Source: Agrypnia vestita (Eukaryota > Arthropoda > Insecta > Trichoptera > Phryganeidae). Taken from it: DNA of 64,000 bases. Both the position numbers and the translations under genes were made by a program. The stretch spans positions 186,001 through 250,000 of the forward strand of contig JADDOH010002122.1 of NCBI GenBank assembly GCA_016648135.1, given 5' to 3'. Numbering within the stretch: the first letter of the stretch is position 1; each line of letters begins with the position of its first letter. This document shows positions 11,261 to 22,879 of this stretch, piece after piece. The notes beneath the pieces were generated by a model, which had not been told where the DNA came from, did not search any database, and saw only the letters and a program-made list of their open reading frames with translations.

Positions 11261-12003
11261 GAAAATTTATCGATAAATCTCTGAGACGAGAGATCAATGT
11301 CTCATCTGTGGACGCACACTTATACGATTGCCATAAATTAAAAATAACATCTACTGAGTCTTATAAATATGAAATTGACACATTTTGTGTTGTAATATCA
11401 TCAATAAGCGACATTATTTTGTGTCGTTATTCCAAAAATAATAATTGGTAATTCTACACCAAATCAGGTGTAAGCGTAGGAAGTAAAAATATTTTACGAG
11501 ATAATATTTCTAATACAAGTTATCTCGCCAATTTTCAATCTGAGGTTATATTACTTAAGCGCAAAAATAGTTGATGCCTATTTGTGGACTGGAGTAGAAG
11601 CAGGGGTAGTAGCAGGTTTGCAGTTATTAAAGAAACAAACAATGAAGATGTGAAAATCGAGATTTTAATGAAGTAAACGAGAATGTATGTCAAGTATATC
11701 TAGCACCAAAAATAAGCATCAACATTGTATTGTATGTAGTCTGCGATACGTATTTATTTTTTATGCCGTAACAGGCAACGATGCTCGTTAACTGTAGTGA
11801 AACATAAAATCTCTTGAGAAAATAGATATGCTTCATACTAACCGGGATTCGAAGTTGCCTATTTTAAGGGTTACCATTGTATACTGTCCACTTTTTTGAC
11901 TATCTTCCGTGGTGCAGAGGCTCAACTCTTTATTTTATTACTAAACTCTCATAATAATATATTTTATTTGAGAACGTTATCCCAGAAATAAATTATAATA
12001 TAT

Positions 12004-12464
12004 TGTCACGAGACTGTAGAAACAGAAATAACTATACATAATCAATGATTTTTCAGTACTCTGGACGTTTTATAGTATGTGGGAAATTACAAGAAGTAAT
12101 TTCCAACATACTATAAAAGAATCTGGAAAAACGATGGAAATGCCGACTAAAATCGCGAAGCGTCTGGAAACTCGAAACTCTGTGTAAAGGGCCGAGTCAG
12201 TTCGACAATGTCATTATGAACCTGTGCGATTGATCATAAACAAGCGATAGACAAAAATAAATCGAAATAGAAAAGTACCCACCTATGTATTTGAGGAATA
12301 ATAATCTCGGGTGATGAGTGTGAAATTAGTCGGATAAGAATATACTGCTCCGAACATACTGCTCCAGTTAAGTTCATATTCAGTAACTTTGATAACTACA
12401 TAACTTTTTTATTTATTTCAAGTGTTTTATTTATTTCATCTCCCACCTCCGCGATCCCGTGACA
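12004..12464 (+). mobile_element. Solo LTR, family A, best-preserved copy (461 bp)
   Basis: Ends TGTCAC...GTGACA form the expected TG...CA inverted termini, and the element is flanked by a 4-bp duplication, ATAT (12000-12003 and 12465-12468). No primer-binding site, gag or pol adjoins it, so it is a solo LTR left by recombination. A 4-bp duplication fits Gypsy-like integration, but family assignment is not possible from the LTR alone. A local inverted repeat (about 12070-12116, CATACTATAAAA / TTTATAGTATG) lies inside. Confidence 0.8.
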
Positions 12465-13293
12465 ATATTTTATTATAATGATTTAAAAACGAATATATCA
12501 TCATTATCATTGCTTGATTTCTATCCATTGAGGATTTTTGATTGAGTTGTTTTTTCACGACTATCTGTCTTCACAGGTAGTACTCCAGTCTTGGCGTTTA
12601 TTATCGCCTCATCTTCTTTGAGGTCTTAACGTGGTCGCGTCTCCAGAGATTACTCATGCCAATACATATATTGCTACCTCGGAGAAGGCATTCCTTGAAA
12701 TGTCCGGCCCAGAATAGTCGGATATCCGGTTTATCCCACTAGCAGTTCATGGTTCTTAAATGATAGATTATAAAATAAATTATTTTTATTATATCACTAT
12801 AATATAACTACATAATTTAAAACCCTAAAATTATGACAAGTGAAATGGAAATCTACGTTATTTTTAGAGTTCTCTCTCAAACGAATTCAATACCGAATTC
12901 AATACCGGCCATGCGATTGTATTAGCGCTTTCATAAAATTTTCCGATATCCGGCTAAATATCACATTTCGGTAACCAAAAACATTGTCGAATAAAAAGTT
13001 TTCTATTTCTGTGTATTTGTAAAGGCAAATATTTTTTAATTCATCTTATTTTTAGCCATGATAATAAATTTTTATTTTCATAGCACGAAAATTGTAAAAT
13101 ATGAGATTTGAAATTTTATCGATTTATTATTGTACACTTTTATCACTTTACTACCTGTAACCCGTCCAAAATACTTTAACTATATATGTATTTCGGTCGC
13201 TAGGGTCATTATAACGTCAGTGATGGTCATTATTAAATAGAGAATTATGCTTTTTTTGTTTCTTATACCTCATTGTTATATTATACCTCATTA

Positions 13294-13720
13294 TTATTTG
13301 TGCCGTCTGGTAGCGCTAGTGGTGATGGACTTTGCTACGGATTTCGCGCACTTCGATTTACGAAGTTATACAATTATCCTTTTTTGTACTTCATTTTATA
13401 CACATCATCATTATTTTTGCCATCTGGCATCGTTAGCGATGATGGACATTGTTAAGTATACAATTATCCTTTTTTGTACCTCATTTTAAACGCATCTTCA
13501 TTATTTGTGCCATCTGGCATTGCTAGTGATGATAGACATTGTTAAGTATAGACTTATACTTCTTTGTACCTCATTTTATACGCATCATCATTATTTGTGC
13601 CATCTGGCATCGTTAGCGATAATGGACATTGTTAAGTATACAATTATACTTTTTTGTACCTCATTTTATACACTTCATCATTATTTGTGCCATCTGGTAG
13701 CGTAAGTGATGGATATTATT
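13294..13720 (+). repeat. 90-bp minisatellite, about 4.5 units
   Basis: TTATTTRTGCCRTCTGG recurs at 13294, 13411, 13501, 13591 and 13681; the last four are spaced by exactly 90 bases. The first unit carries about 27 extra bases. Because 90 is divisible by three, overlapping open frames (13247-13489, 13505-13705) appear as a repeated 30-residue peptide (HHYLCHLASLA, MDIVKYTIILFCTSF). I regard those frames as a by-product of the period. A CTACCTGTAACCCGTCC word at about 13151 suggests the array belongs to a mobile element of the 8073 type. Confidence 0.8.
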
Positions 13721-13744
13721 ACAGAGAATTGTATATTTTGATTA

Positions 13745-14080
13745 ATGATTATTGAAAATTCTAAGACCCATTGCGGGCAAGACCCCCAGAGACACAATAC
13801 CCAATGCGGAAATCCGCAGAACCTGCGATGTACAAGACATTGTACGATGGAGCAGGTACACAAGGCGTTTCTGGAGGAATCATGCCGAGTGAATGGACCA
13901 GACAAGACTTCCCAGAGCCGCGATGCGTGAGATTCCAGATGAGCACCGATCGCCAGGGCGACCACCGAAGAGATGGAGATAAAGTTGGACGTTCTCGTCA
14001 CAAGACCAAGACTGACACCTATCAACACAGATCACAGATCTACTAAAAGAGGAAGAAGAAGATTGCGATATAGTAATGTT
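13745..14080 (+). mobile_element. Possible LINE C-terminal remnant
   Basis: One plus frame gives REIPDEHRSPGRPPKRWR, matching the GRPPKRW motif at the end of many insect LINE pol proteins, followed in another frame by LDVLVTRPRLTP and a short K/R-rich end. Upstream frames are broken. Only the GRPPKRW word is persuasive, so confidence is limited. Confidence 0.4.
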
Positions 14081-14149
14081 TGCAGTTATTAATTTTATAT
14101 TTAAAAAATCTAAATAAAGAAATAATGTGAATAATTCTGTTATTTTTTT

Positions 14150-15245
14150 TTCAGAATACATGGCGGTATATAAATTTTTGAAAATGAATAAGATTGAAGA
14201 TGTAGATAGAACACGAGTGGTGCAACTGAATTGTGAAGAAATGTCTCCAATTTTGGAACACAGAGCATTTAGTACTCAAACAAATCGGGATTTGCCCAGT
14301 ATTATGTATTATGCGAATTGTAGAAAGGTTCAATATACATGGTATTTTCCATAAAATGCCCCACCATCGAAATCATGCATCATCGTTGCAGTGGCCGCGG
14401 CCGTTGATAATAATCCTAGCATTTCAACATATTTAACTGTATTCAAGACGATTTGCATTGAATATAGTTGTCAATCGAAAGAGTATTTCGCGTATTTTGC
14501 ACTGAGATTTGAATTTGTTTCCATACAAAATTCAAATGACAAGCTACTTAAATCCAGAAGATCCACCAATTAGACTCTATTCTTCGGATAACTCTAGTTC
14601 TGCCAAAAGTTTTGTTGAGGGCGATGCAAACGTAATAAATTGTTTATTTATGTCTGACGAGGCGCACTTCGATTTAAACGGAATCGTAAACAAGCAAAAT
14701 CGTCGTATATGGGCCAATGAAAATCCTCAAAACGTCCGCCCAGTGAGGTTGTTGCACGCGGAACGAGTGACTGTGTGGTGTGCAGTATCTGCCAAATGTA
14801 TCGTCGGCCCTTATTTTTTTGAAGAAAATGATGCCAATGTTACAACGAACGGAATTTTTTTTCCAGAAATGCACCGACGACGAATACCTTTCTGAAATAT
14901 ATGATTTTAATAAGATGGAGCCAGTTGTCATATAACAAGACCAGTAATGGCGGCCCTGCTTGAAAAATTTGGTGAAAAAATAATCTTACGGAACGCCGAA
15001 CATCGTTGTCCCCCCAAGGTCGCCGGACTTTACTGTTTTTTTAAGGAGATATTTTAAGCAATAGGTGTATAAAACTAAGTCACGCAATAAAAACGAGTTA
15101 AAAGAATCCATAAGGGGCGTTATTGAAGAAATACCCCTGGCAAAATTAACAGTGGGAATGCAGATACAGAGTTTACATTAACTTAGGTGGAGGACATCTA
15201 AAACAACTTATTTTTAAAAACTAATTCGAACGTTAAAATTCTTTA
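14150..15245 (+). pseudogene. Tc1/mariner (IS630) superfamily transposase relic
   Basis: Pieces in several frames follow the expected order. First is an HTH-like region (QTNRDLPSI, ERFNIHG, PHHRN), then AAAVDNNPSISTYL, then FPYKIQMTSYLNPED. Next is FMSDEAHFDLNGIVNKQNRR with the first catalytic Asp, then VTVWCAVSA and GPYFFEEND. Then come GASCHITRPVMAALLEKFGE, PPRSPDF with the second Asp, and a GGGHLKQLIF end. This resembles the insect transposase group with DEAHF/VTVWC/GGHL motifs. Many frameshifts and stops; no TIRs recognised. Confidence 0.75.
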
Positions 15246-16075
15246 TTCAAAACAATAAAGAAATAATATTAAAAATAAAAGAAATATTCACATTTGTTTT
15301 TGTAGTTACATTCGTGCCCCACTCTGTATTAAAAAAAACTAATTCGGTGTTTTTTTTGGTGAGAGGCATTACCTAGGTATACCTATGTTTTAGTTCCCAG
15401 AGGTTTTCATATTTTTTGTGTAATATTTATATGTATTTGGCAATTCGTTTTTCAAAAAATGGTCATTAACGCTCGTTTAAAATTTGTGAAAATCCCAATT
15501 AAATATTTTTCGTTTAGCATTTTTTTATGATTTTTTTTATTTCAATGTAAAAGTTTTTTTTTAAATTTTTTAAACGTTTTACAGAATTCATTTAAGCCCT
15601 GGGAATTCAAATCTGGAGAAAAACATCTTTAAAGATTTTCTAAATAAAACAATAGAAATTATTTATGACCTTGTCGGTCTTCTATTTAGCTCCTTTGGCG
15701 TTATACTCCCGAATGAGAAGTTGCGATCAAAGTATGTGAAATTGTAACAAAATTATATTTCCAAATCTGTTCTGATACTGAGGATTTCTGGCTAGTTGCT
15801 GTAGCGGATTCACCAGAATTCTAATGTCGACTATCTGTGTTGACTTCCACGACGTCAAGACTTAATGTTGTTGACTAACTGTATTGACTTCTACGTCGCA
15901 CATTTATGTTGACTTTCACGACGCAGAGGATCGATTCCCTTGATTTGTCTTTTATCATTAAGCTCTCATTAGCAAATTTTGGTACTTACATAATAATATT
16001 TTGTAATATTTACCTGATATCCTGTTATCAATTAAAGAGTTAAGGCTATTATTACGGTCGTTAGACATATTTATC
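15246..16075. other. No gene recognised; degenerate internal repeats
   Basis: AT-rich. Between about 15815 and 15925 the phrase TTGACTTYYACGACG or close variants recurs three times, a weak degenerate tandem repeat. Nothing with coding character is visible. Confidence 0.4.
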
Positions 16076-16260
16076 TGTAAATGGTTACGGATATTTTATA
16101 CGAACCGTATGTTTTTCCGAGAAACGGTAAAAGTCCGCTCTATACCTCCGCGGGTACAGGCCGTTCTCCTGATGACGTTGAAGTCGTACTTCAACGAAAC
16201 ATCGAGAACCGGTTCTTGAAAAAACATACGGTTCGTATAAAATATCCGTAACCATTTGCA
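16076..16260. mobile_element. Foldback element with ~40-bp TIRs and a hammerhead-like loop
   Basis: The left arm from TGTAAATGGTTACGG (16076) pairs with the right arm ending CCGTAACCATTTGCA (16260) over about 40 bases, both containing ATACGAACCGTATG. The loop holds CTGATGA (16169-16175), stem GTTGAAG/CTTCAAC around TCGTA, then GAAAC (16196-16200), ATC and GAGAAC, which pairs with GTTCTC just before CTGATGA. That is the layout of a minimal type I hammerhead RNA with one extra C after CTGATGA. No coding capacity. Confidence 0.75.
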
Positions 16261-16838
16261 GTTAAACTGTTGCCAATTTATTTATGTGAGTTTTAATTTC
16301 GCGATATTATCAATTCAATGCAAACTAAAATCTTTGAAATCTTTTGCAATCTCACAAAACGTCTGTAAACATTTTGCGATCTCGCAAATGCCTCTTAATT
16401 TGAAACAAATACCTTTCAATGGCATGCTGATATCCAAATTTTTTTTTCCCTGAATCCTGAACCGAAAAGTCGGACGAGATCATCGGGATTGATCAGCATT
16501 TTTTATGTTTTGTATGTTTAATTTTATATGTCAATAGAGCTTTTAGTAAGTACTTAAAACTTATGTCCATATCACGTTCAAGTAATGAAAATAGCTCTGA
16601 ATAATATTTGATGTATTTTATCAACCCAACATAATAATAAAAATACTACTAGTTAGTAATTTTTACTCTACTACACTGACTGATTGATGCTTGGAAAAAC
16701 ACCTACAAAAACTTTAATGCAATGATTAATAATTAACATTTTATTAAAACTCCTGATATAAAATGCAAGGCATTATTGTTAATTGTTGTTCAGCTCTATA
16801 AACAAACAAAAAAACACAAATGTATTCGGTATCCCGAT

Positions 16839-16922
16839 CAGTAGGGATCCCGCGGGATTGGAAATTCTAATCTCGAGGGATCCCGAAAGGGCAATCCCGA
16901 CTCGGGATTGCATTCCCTAGTG
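16839..16922. mobile_element. Possible tiny hAT-like MITE
   Basis: Ends CAGTAGGGAT and ATTCCCTAGTG are imperfect inverted repeats with the CA-G-GGG look of hAT termini, and the interior repeats GGGATTG / CAATCCCG / GGGATCCC words. No 8-bp target duplication is visible, so this is tentative. Confidence 0.35.
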
Positions 16923-17819
16923 ACAATGCCTTGCAGGCAGGTTGAAATGACTTTATTGCGGCTAATAGGAAAATAATTCTAAATATATTTAAAAAAATGT
17001 ACATATAGGTATATTAATCAATTTAAAGGATTAAAATAATAAGCAATTGATTTAAAATATTTATATTTATTTATAGAAGGATTTGTTTTATGTCGATGAA
17101 AAGAAAATACTTTTTATAAGTCACTATTTATTGAAATATCAACATATTTCGGGGCCAATGGTCCCTTCATCCTGATGCAACGTATATTAAAATGTTTATT
17201 TTTTAGTATAGACATACATTGACAAAAACAAAGAAAAACATGTACAGGAGTTGAATAACTAATTAAAAACAATGTCACTATTTAAATTTTTTTTGGTTAT
17301 TTATAATATTTCATTTCTTATTAACACTTTTTCAAATTTATAAAATTTATAATTTATCTAATTCTAATTCTAAATTATAATAATATAGAAATTTTAAACC
17401 CAAAAGTATTAATATCAAAATAATGCTTTGTTTCCAAAACGTGATTAGAAAATTCTGAATAGTTTGTGTTAAGATGTTTAAATGGCAATTATGCTTTTTA
17501 AACATTTTAAGTACTCCCCTTAATTATAATAAAAAATTTCTACAAATTTCTAATATCAAATTTTTACCGTCACAATTTTTAATTTATTTTTATTTATTTA
17601 TTTATTTAGGTACATAAAATAAAATAATAATTAATAATAGTAATGAATGAATGAAATGTAAAGCGTTTTCTTTTTATAAATATAAAAAATGTTACTACAA
17701 AGTTTTTTTGCAGTTATTGAAGAATTTTACAGTTTTAGCATGAAAAATTTACTTTTCATTTGGTGCTTTTTTTCTTGCCTTAAAATTTCAATTGAAAATC
17801 TGAACCATTTGGAGGATGG

Positions 17820-18115
17820 CGGCTAGCACATATTCATGACTTCGGAATGGAACAATGGCGTGGATTATCGCACCATTCCAGGCTCTGACAACACCGTGTT
17901 AGCGTGTTGCGGTATTGTTCCGCTTTCGACTAACCGCTTTGCCGACCGGATGGAGTTCACCTCCGTGTGGGCGTCATAATCCGGGCACCGCGCGGGACGG
18001 GAGCCACTCGCGATTCCGCGTACTACTATCCACCGAGCCAGGGGCTGCGAGAGTGAATTCAAAAAAAAAATTTGGCGGCGCCTTTTTATTTTTTTTGGAC
18101 ATCCAATACAAGCAT
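17820..18115. other. GC-richer patch of unknown nature
   Basis: A visibly GC-richer block in AT-rich surroundings, open on the minus strand from 18119 to 17865 but without recognisable motifs, and followed by homopolymeric A/T runs (about 18060-18100). It reads like an old retroelement 3' region, but I cannot assign it. Confidence 0.35.
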
Positions 18116-18359
18116 ACAAGCAAGTCCTCTACATGCGGAGCTCGTTCGCAGGTCGAACAAATACATCGATTTTTCATTTGTTCGATCCACAGAGTATACA
18201 ATATTAGAGTTGTAAAGAATTCAACCCCTTCTCTGGTGAAGGGACTTGGGGTATGTCTCCCTTCGGATATATTTAAAACAAATTTATTATTTAGTTAAAG
18301 TATTTATTCTTCCATAATTAAATATTTTATTAAAAAACGTTTTTTTTATAAAACAAGTA

Positions 18360-18510
18360 GTAGTTTATTATTATTTTTACGAGTGTACAGTACAAATTTA
18401 TTGTTCTTTTTAAAAATTTTATTCCAAACCGAGTCTCTTGAAGTAAAATGGGTTTCTTGTAAAAAAACTTCACTTATTTACTACTTTTTAAGAGTATGAA
18501 GTGAAAAAAT
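18360..18510 (-). repeat. Dispersed repeat, family D, inverted partial copy
   Basis: Read on the minus strand it gives ACTCTTAAAAAGTAGTAAAT, AAATAAGTGAAG and AAGAGACTCGGTTTGGAA, matching 8600-8690 (ACTCTTAAAAAGTGTAATAT, AATAAGTCGCAC, AAGAGACTCGGTTTGAAA). Only the central part is retained. Confidence 0.55.
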
Positions 18511-19054
18511 GCTAGAAACAGGTTACTGTATATTTTGGTGGTCTGTGGTTTATTTAAACAAACCACAAAAACTCGATGATCACCATATATATATATACAT
18601 AAAAGAGGTACATTTTCTCAGTTATCCCGCGTCAGTTGGTCCTGAGAAGGACCGTTGTACTCCCGACGTTTCAAACAGATCACACTGTTCATCTTCTTCT
18701 TTCTTCATTTTTATATATGTATAATGTGGTTTCCCAAATATTTTAGTTTTTTTTTAAATAAAAGCTTTTTTGCATTGCTCTGAAAAGAGTATATATTTTA
18801 TTAGCAAAAGAACATAATATTTCATATTAAAATTTAAAAATAATAAAAGTACACACCTGAAAAGAGAAACAACATTTAAAGCTATTATTTTATATTAGAA
18901 ACTTTATCCATTATTAAATGTGTATCATTCACCATTATAATTTTCTCCATAGCTCGATTGTCAGTTGTTTGTGAAAGAATTTTCACACAAATTTAAACGT
19001 TCCATTTTAACAATTCAAATTAAATGAAGATCAATAGGTACCTACCGATCTTCA

Positions 19055-19130
19055 TTTACATATGTATATATATGTATATATATATCTATATATTATATAT
19101 ATATATATATATATATCTATATATATATTA

Positions 19131-19169
<39 letters not shown>

Positions 19170-19185
19170 CTATATAGAAAAATGG
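19055..19185. repeat. (TA)n microsatellite with CTA/TTA interruptions
   Basis: A long run of alternating TA with a few interruptions. Probably unstable in assembly and sequencing; no function inferred. Confidence 0.9.
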
Positions 19186-19254
19186 TGTATCGGTAGAAAA
19201 TAAATTGTTTAGGGATATTTTGGACGTAACGCTCAGGTACTAATCACTGACTTA

Positions 19255-19614
19255 ATGTGTGTGTTAGACGCAGAAATCCCCACACAAACCTCATCGAATC
19301 CTTTCAAGACCGTATTTAAGCATTTAATGTTTCGACTGTTGGCTTACACAGAGCGCTGGCAGCACGCGGAGCCTGCTTGCTCTGGTGTGGCTTGTTCGCA
19401 ACAATCGGCTTTTTTCAAGCTTGTTGTTCAAGCTATCCAAAGCTTGTTGGCTTTGCCGGTCTCTCTCCTTTTAAATCGCAACCTCTCTCTATTGGATCTT
19501 CATCCGTGTTGGGCTACTCACTGTCTTAAATCCTATTGCTTCAATTGCTCTCGCACAAAAAGCTTGCAACACAAATTTTTACAACACTTGAATTATTTTC
19601 AATTACATTTTTAA
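19255..19614 (+). other. Unassigned 119-codon open frame
   Basis: An ATG-initiated frame of 119 codons that is less A/T-rich than its surroundings and contains several cysteines. No domain, signal peptide or family resemblance is recognisable, and splice signals or homology cannot be judged by eye. It could be an old retroelement fragment or chance. Confidence 0.15.
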
Positions 19615-20825
19615 ACTAAAACAGATTTTACATCCACTCTTAAATTAAAAGTACCATGAATATATATATATTAGAATCATGCCTGAAAAATATTCTTAAT
19701 TCCTCTTAAATGTAGGCACATTTTAAACAGGTACCCTAATACTATGATGTAAAACTGCGAAAATATTTTAACTTGGAAAACTATATTTCAAATTAAACAA
19801 AATCATATCTCTGTCCATCGGTCAGTCAGTAGGTAAATGTGTTACATAATACAGATTGAACATTGTATTATAACTGGCCTGTATCCTATCCTGGGACGAT
19901 AGTTAGATTAAATCACGTAAATTGTTAGGCAAACATCTCTTTGACTTAAATCTTTTCATTTTGAAATGCTCTTCTTTTTTGCCTATTTGTGGCAGTTGTT
20001 GAATATATTGCTTTCAACATATATATCCGTGTGTTAATTTTGTTTTTTTTGCGCTTTGCTTCCAATTACGCCTTGTTGTGGCCACTGGACGGCTGCGGCC
20101 AGTATTTATATTGGGTGAACAAGAAAAATATTATATAGAACGGGAAAAAAAAATGTACATTATCCCTCTGTAAAGGTAACTAAAAAAATAATAATGTTAC
20201 AATCAGAAATAAGTTATATATTTTTAAGATTTTATATGATTACTGGCTCTGACTGTAAGCCAAGGCTTTATGAATTTAATGATCAATTTTGAAAAGTTGA
20301 AAACTTTATTTATTACACGAAGAGAAGCGGTCTACAACAGTAGGCACAAACGAACTTATCCAATTAACGAAAGCAAAAATAATTGTTTAAATAAAATACG
20401 CATTTAAATTTAACGATATTATTATGAAACATTAAGTACAAATAGTACCGTTCGAGCGTTTATTCAAAGTGCTTCACAGCCGACGACTGTATCAAATGCA
20501 ACTGGCGATTCTAGTGTCGTCGTGTGGCTCCAATATATTGTCATCGTCACACTCGTATCTAAGTGCAGTAGGAACACAAGGATCGCATGTTAATGGTGAC
20601 TTTTTGTGCGCGTATTTGAAGAAGATTATTGGATTAGGGAAATCCTGACTGACAAGGTTAGTGATGTTTTAATGTGTTATGGCATCTCTATTATGATTCA
20701 CGTTCTTTTATGGAACAAAAAAGTAACAAAATTCAATGTTTTATAAAAATCTTGAGAAAAAAATCATTTAATGATATAGTGAAAAAAAAAACATGAAAAT
20801 AGTCCGACAACGGCGAATGGGAGGA

Positions 20826-21457
20826 TCCCTACCTATAAAACTCAAAGTCTGTCTGTCTGTCTGTTCTCTATACAAATCTACCCCGTACTTTAGGACCCGG
20901 CGGGTAACATAGGCGACATTTCCCCTCTATTATTTTACTCCTTCCCCTCCCCCTGATATATTTTCGATGCAAATCTCTACCGTTTGACCGATCAGACTCA
21001 AAATTTGGAAACTTATTCATTAGAACCCGGCGGGTAACATAAGCGACATTTCCCCCCTATTCTCTTACTTCTTCCCCTCCCCCTGACATATTTTGGATGC
21101 AAATTTGTACCGTTTGACCGATAGAACTCAAAATTTGTCTATTTGAACTCAAAAAGACCAGTCGGGTAATAAACGCGACATTTAACCCCCGCCTCTAACC
21201 CATCACCTCCCCCAGATATATTTTCTGTACAAATGTACACCATCTCACCGATTGGACCCAAAATTTTCATACATATTCCCGACGGAAAAAATATGCCATA
21301 TTTCTTTCCTAGACAATCCTATCCATCCCAGCTTTGATTAAATGGAAATATTGTTTTAATTAGAGGCTTTGCAAAATAAAGGAATATTTGTTTTCCTCCA
21401 CACATCTATTTTAAACTTAACCCTTAACCCGTGCAACGCCGGGTACGAACAGCTAGT
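20826..21457 (-). mobile_element. Minisatellite-bearing non-autonomous element, copy 1 (inverted)
   Basis: On the minus strand it starts CTAGCTGTTCGTACCCGGCG, continues TTGCACGGGTTAA and ends with (CAGA)n, then TTTGAGTTTTATAGGTA. Between them lie about 130-bp units, each with a CTAAAG/AATAAG word, a GATCGGTCAAACGGTA word, a bottom-strand GGGGGAGGGG run and a CCCGCCGGGTYC word (units near 20891, 21021 and 21151). The layout matches families of non-autonomous retroelements with such ends in Lepidoptera, possibly RTE-mobilised. Copies 2 and 3 are at 22242 and 43086. Confidence 0.75.
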
Positions 21458-21589
21458 TATAAAGTAAATATAAAAGCAGAATTGCAACTGTTTGCATATT
21501 TAATAAACATATTTAAAAAATAATTAGGTGGTTTATAAACAAGTAGTCTTTAGAGTAAAAATTGCCGGTCGGGAATTTTCTTTTTACAT

Positions 21590-21790
21590 TTTGGCAGTCA
21601 ATATCGAGCCTTCACCTCCTGAATCCTTCGTCTCCACGTGCTTTGGCCTTCGGCTACTGTCATCCAGTTTGGAGCAGCTCTACCACGTTTCCCGAGCGAA
21701 ACAATTTCCCATCCCGCACAGGTCCACTATTCCTTCGCAGCACTTTCTTCTCAATTCTCTCTAACATTTCAGTACTGTACAGTATAAGGT
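21590..21790 (-). mobile_element. LINE pol C-terminal fragment, decayed
   Basis: Minus-strand frames give ERIEKKVLRRNSGPVRDGK and, after a deletion, APNWMTVAEGQSTWRRR followed by EVKARY. These match two blocks normally separated by about 50 residues in insect LINE pol tails (E.KVLR.I.GPV.D...R; APNW...A.DR..WRR.V.EAK). The fragment lies between the two inverted minisatellite elements. Confidence 0.6.
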
Positions 21791-22241
21791 ACAGTATTGA
21801 TTATAGTTTTATAAATAAATGACAAAATTTAATATCTTAATTTTACATTTCGTGTTCACTAGTTTGTTAAGGAAATTATTTAATTATTCCACATCAATGA
21901 TTTCATACAAGTTGGAATTAATTAACCCAAACCCTTCGGTTTAATATTTATATAAAATTTAAGGTGATTAAATCCGGCTGTCCAAATTAATGAAGCGTTT
22001 AATGATTTATTTAATTGAAATATTATTTAACTGCTTCAGTCATTATTTAAAAGGTACTATTTTAATCAATTTACATTTACAGTATAAAATATTATCTATA
22101 AAATCTTGTGGAATTTCGAATATTGCGTGTCATTATAATTTATTGAACAATATTTTATATCATCCTATAAGCACAAATGACTGATTGCGGACTAATTAGA
22201 CATTATTTATATATTAACGGCTATTTGTATATAGTTAAACG

Positions 22242-22873
22242 AACTGTTCGTACCCGGCGGTGTCCTGATTGGGGATTTACTTAAAAATAAGTTTGTGGAA
22301 GATACACAGGTTCTATTTTTTTGTAAAGTCACTCATAAAATGTCACCTACGTTACCTGCCGGGTCCTAAAAAATAAGTATGCCGAATTTGCGTTGGATCG
22401 GTCAAACGGTGTAGAGTTGTAGAGAAAATATATCATGGGAGGAGGAAATGTCACCTATGTTACCCGCCGGGTCTCAAAGAATAATTATGCAAAATTTGGA
22501 TGAGATCTGTCGATGATAAGATCTGTCCTAAAGAATACTAAAAAATTGGGTTATATCGCTCAAACGGTATATATTTGTAATGAAAATATATTGGAGGAAG
22601 GGAGAGAGGAAAAGAGGAGGGAGGGAGGAAATGTCATCCCGCAGTATTCTAAACAATAAGCATGCAAAATTTGAGTCAGATCGGTCGAACGGTACAGATT
22701 ACATGAAAAATATGTCATTGGGAGGGGGAGGGGAATGGGGAGGGGCTAGATGTTACCGATGTTACTCGCTGGGTCTTATAGAATAAGTATGCAAAATTTG
22801 GATTAGATCGGACAAACGATATAGATTTGTATAGACAATAGACAGACAGACATTGAGTTCTATGGGTATAGAT
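22242..22873 (+). mobile_element. Minisatellite-bearing non-autonomous element, copy 2
   Basis: Starts ACTGTTCGTACCCGGCGG and ends GACAGACAGACATTGAGTTC, TATGGGTATAGAT. Internal units repeat GTCCTAAAAAATAAGTATGC-type words (near 22365, 22471, 22642, 22772) plus AAACGGTA and G-rich runs. Opposite orientation to copy 1, about 800 bases away. The frame at 22580-22786 is repeat-derived. Confidence 0.75.
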
Positions 22874-22879
22874 ATCGAA

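Noticed and set aside
13294..13720. CRISPR-like array
   Set aside because: Units are contiguous 90-bp tandem repeats with no unique spacers, in an animal genome.
17145..17185. Minus-strand GGATGA-stem-GAAAT motif
   Set aside because: Stem II can form, but the CTGANGA core is altered and stem I is not evident, so it was not listed with the better candidates.
18600..18690. Another possible hammerhead-like motif (CCTGAGAAGGACC...ACGTTTC)
   Set aside because: Neither strand keeps the CTGANGA core with GAAA in the right place; only superficial similarity.
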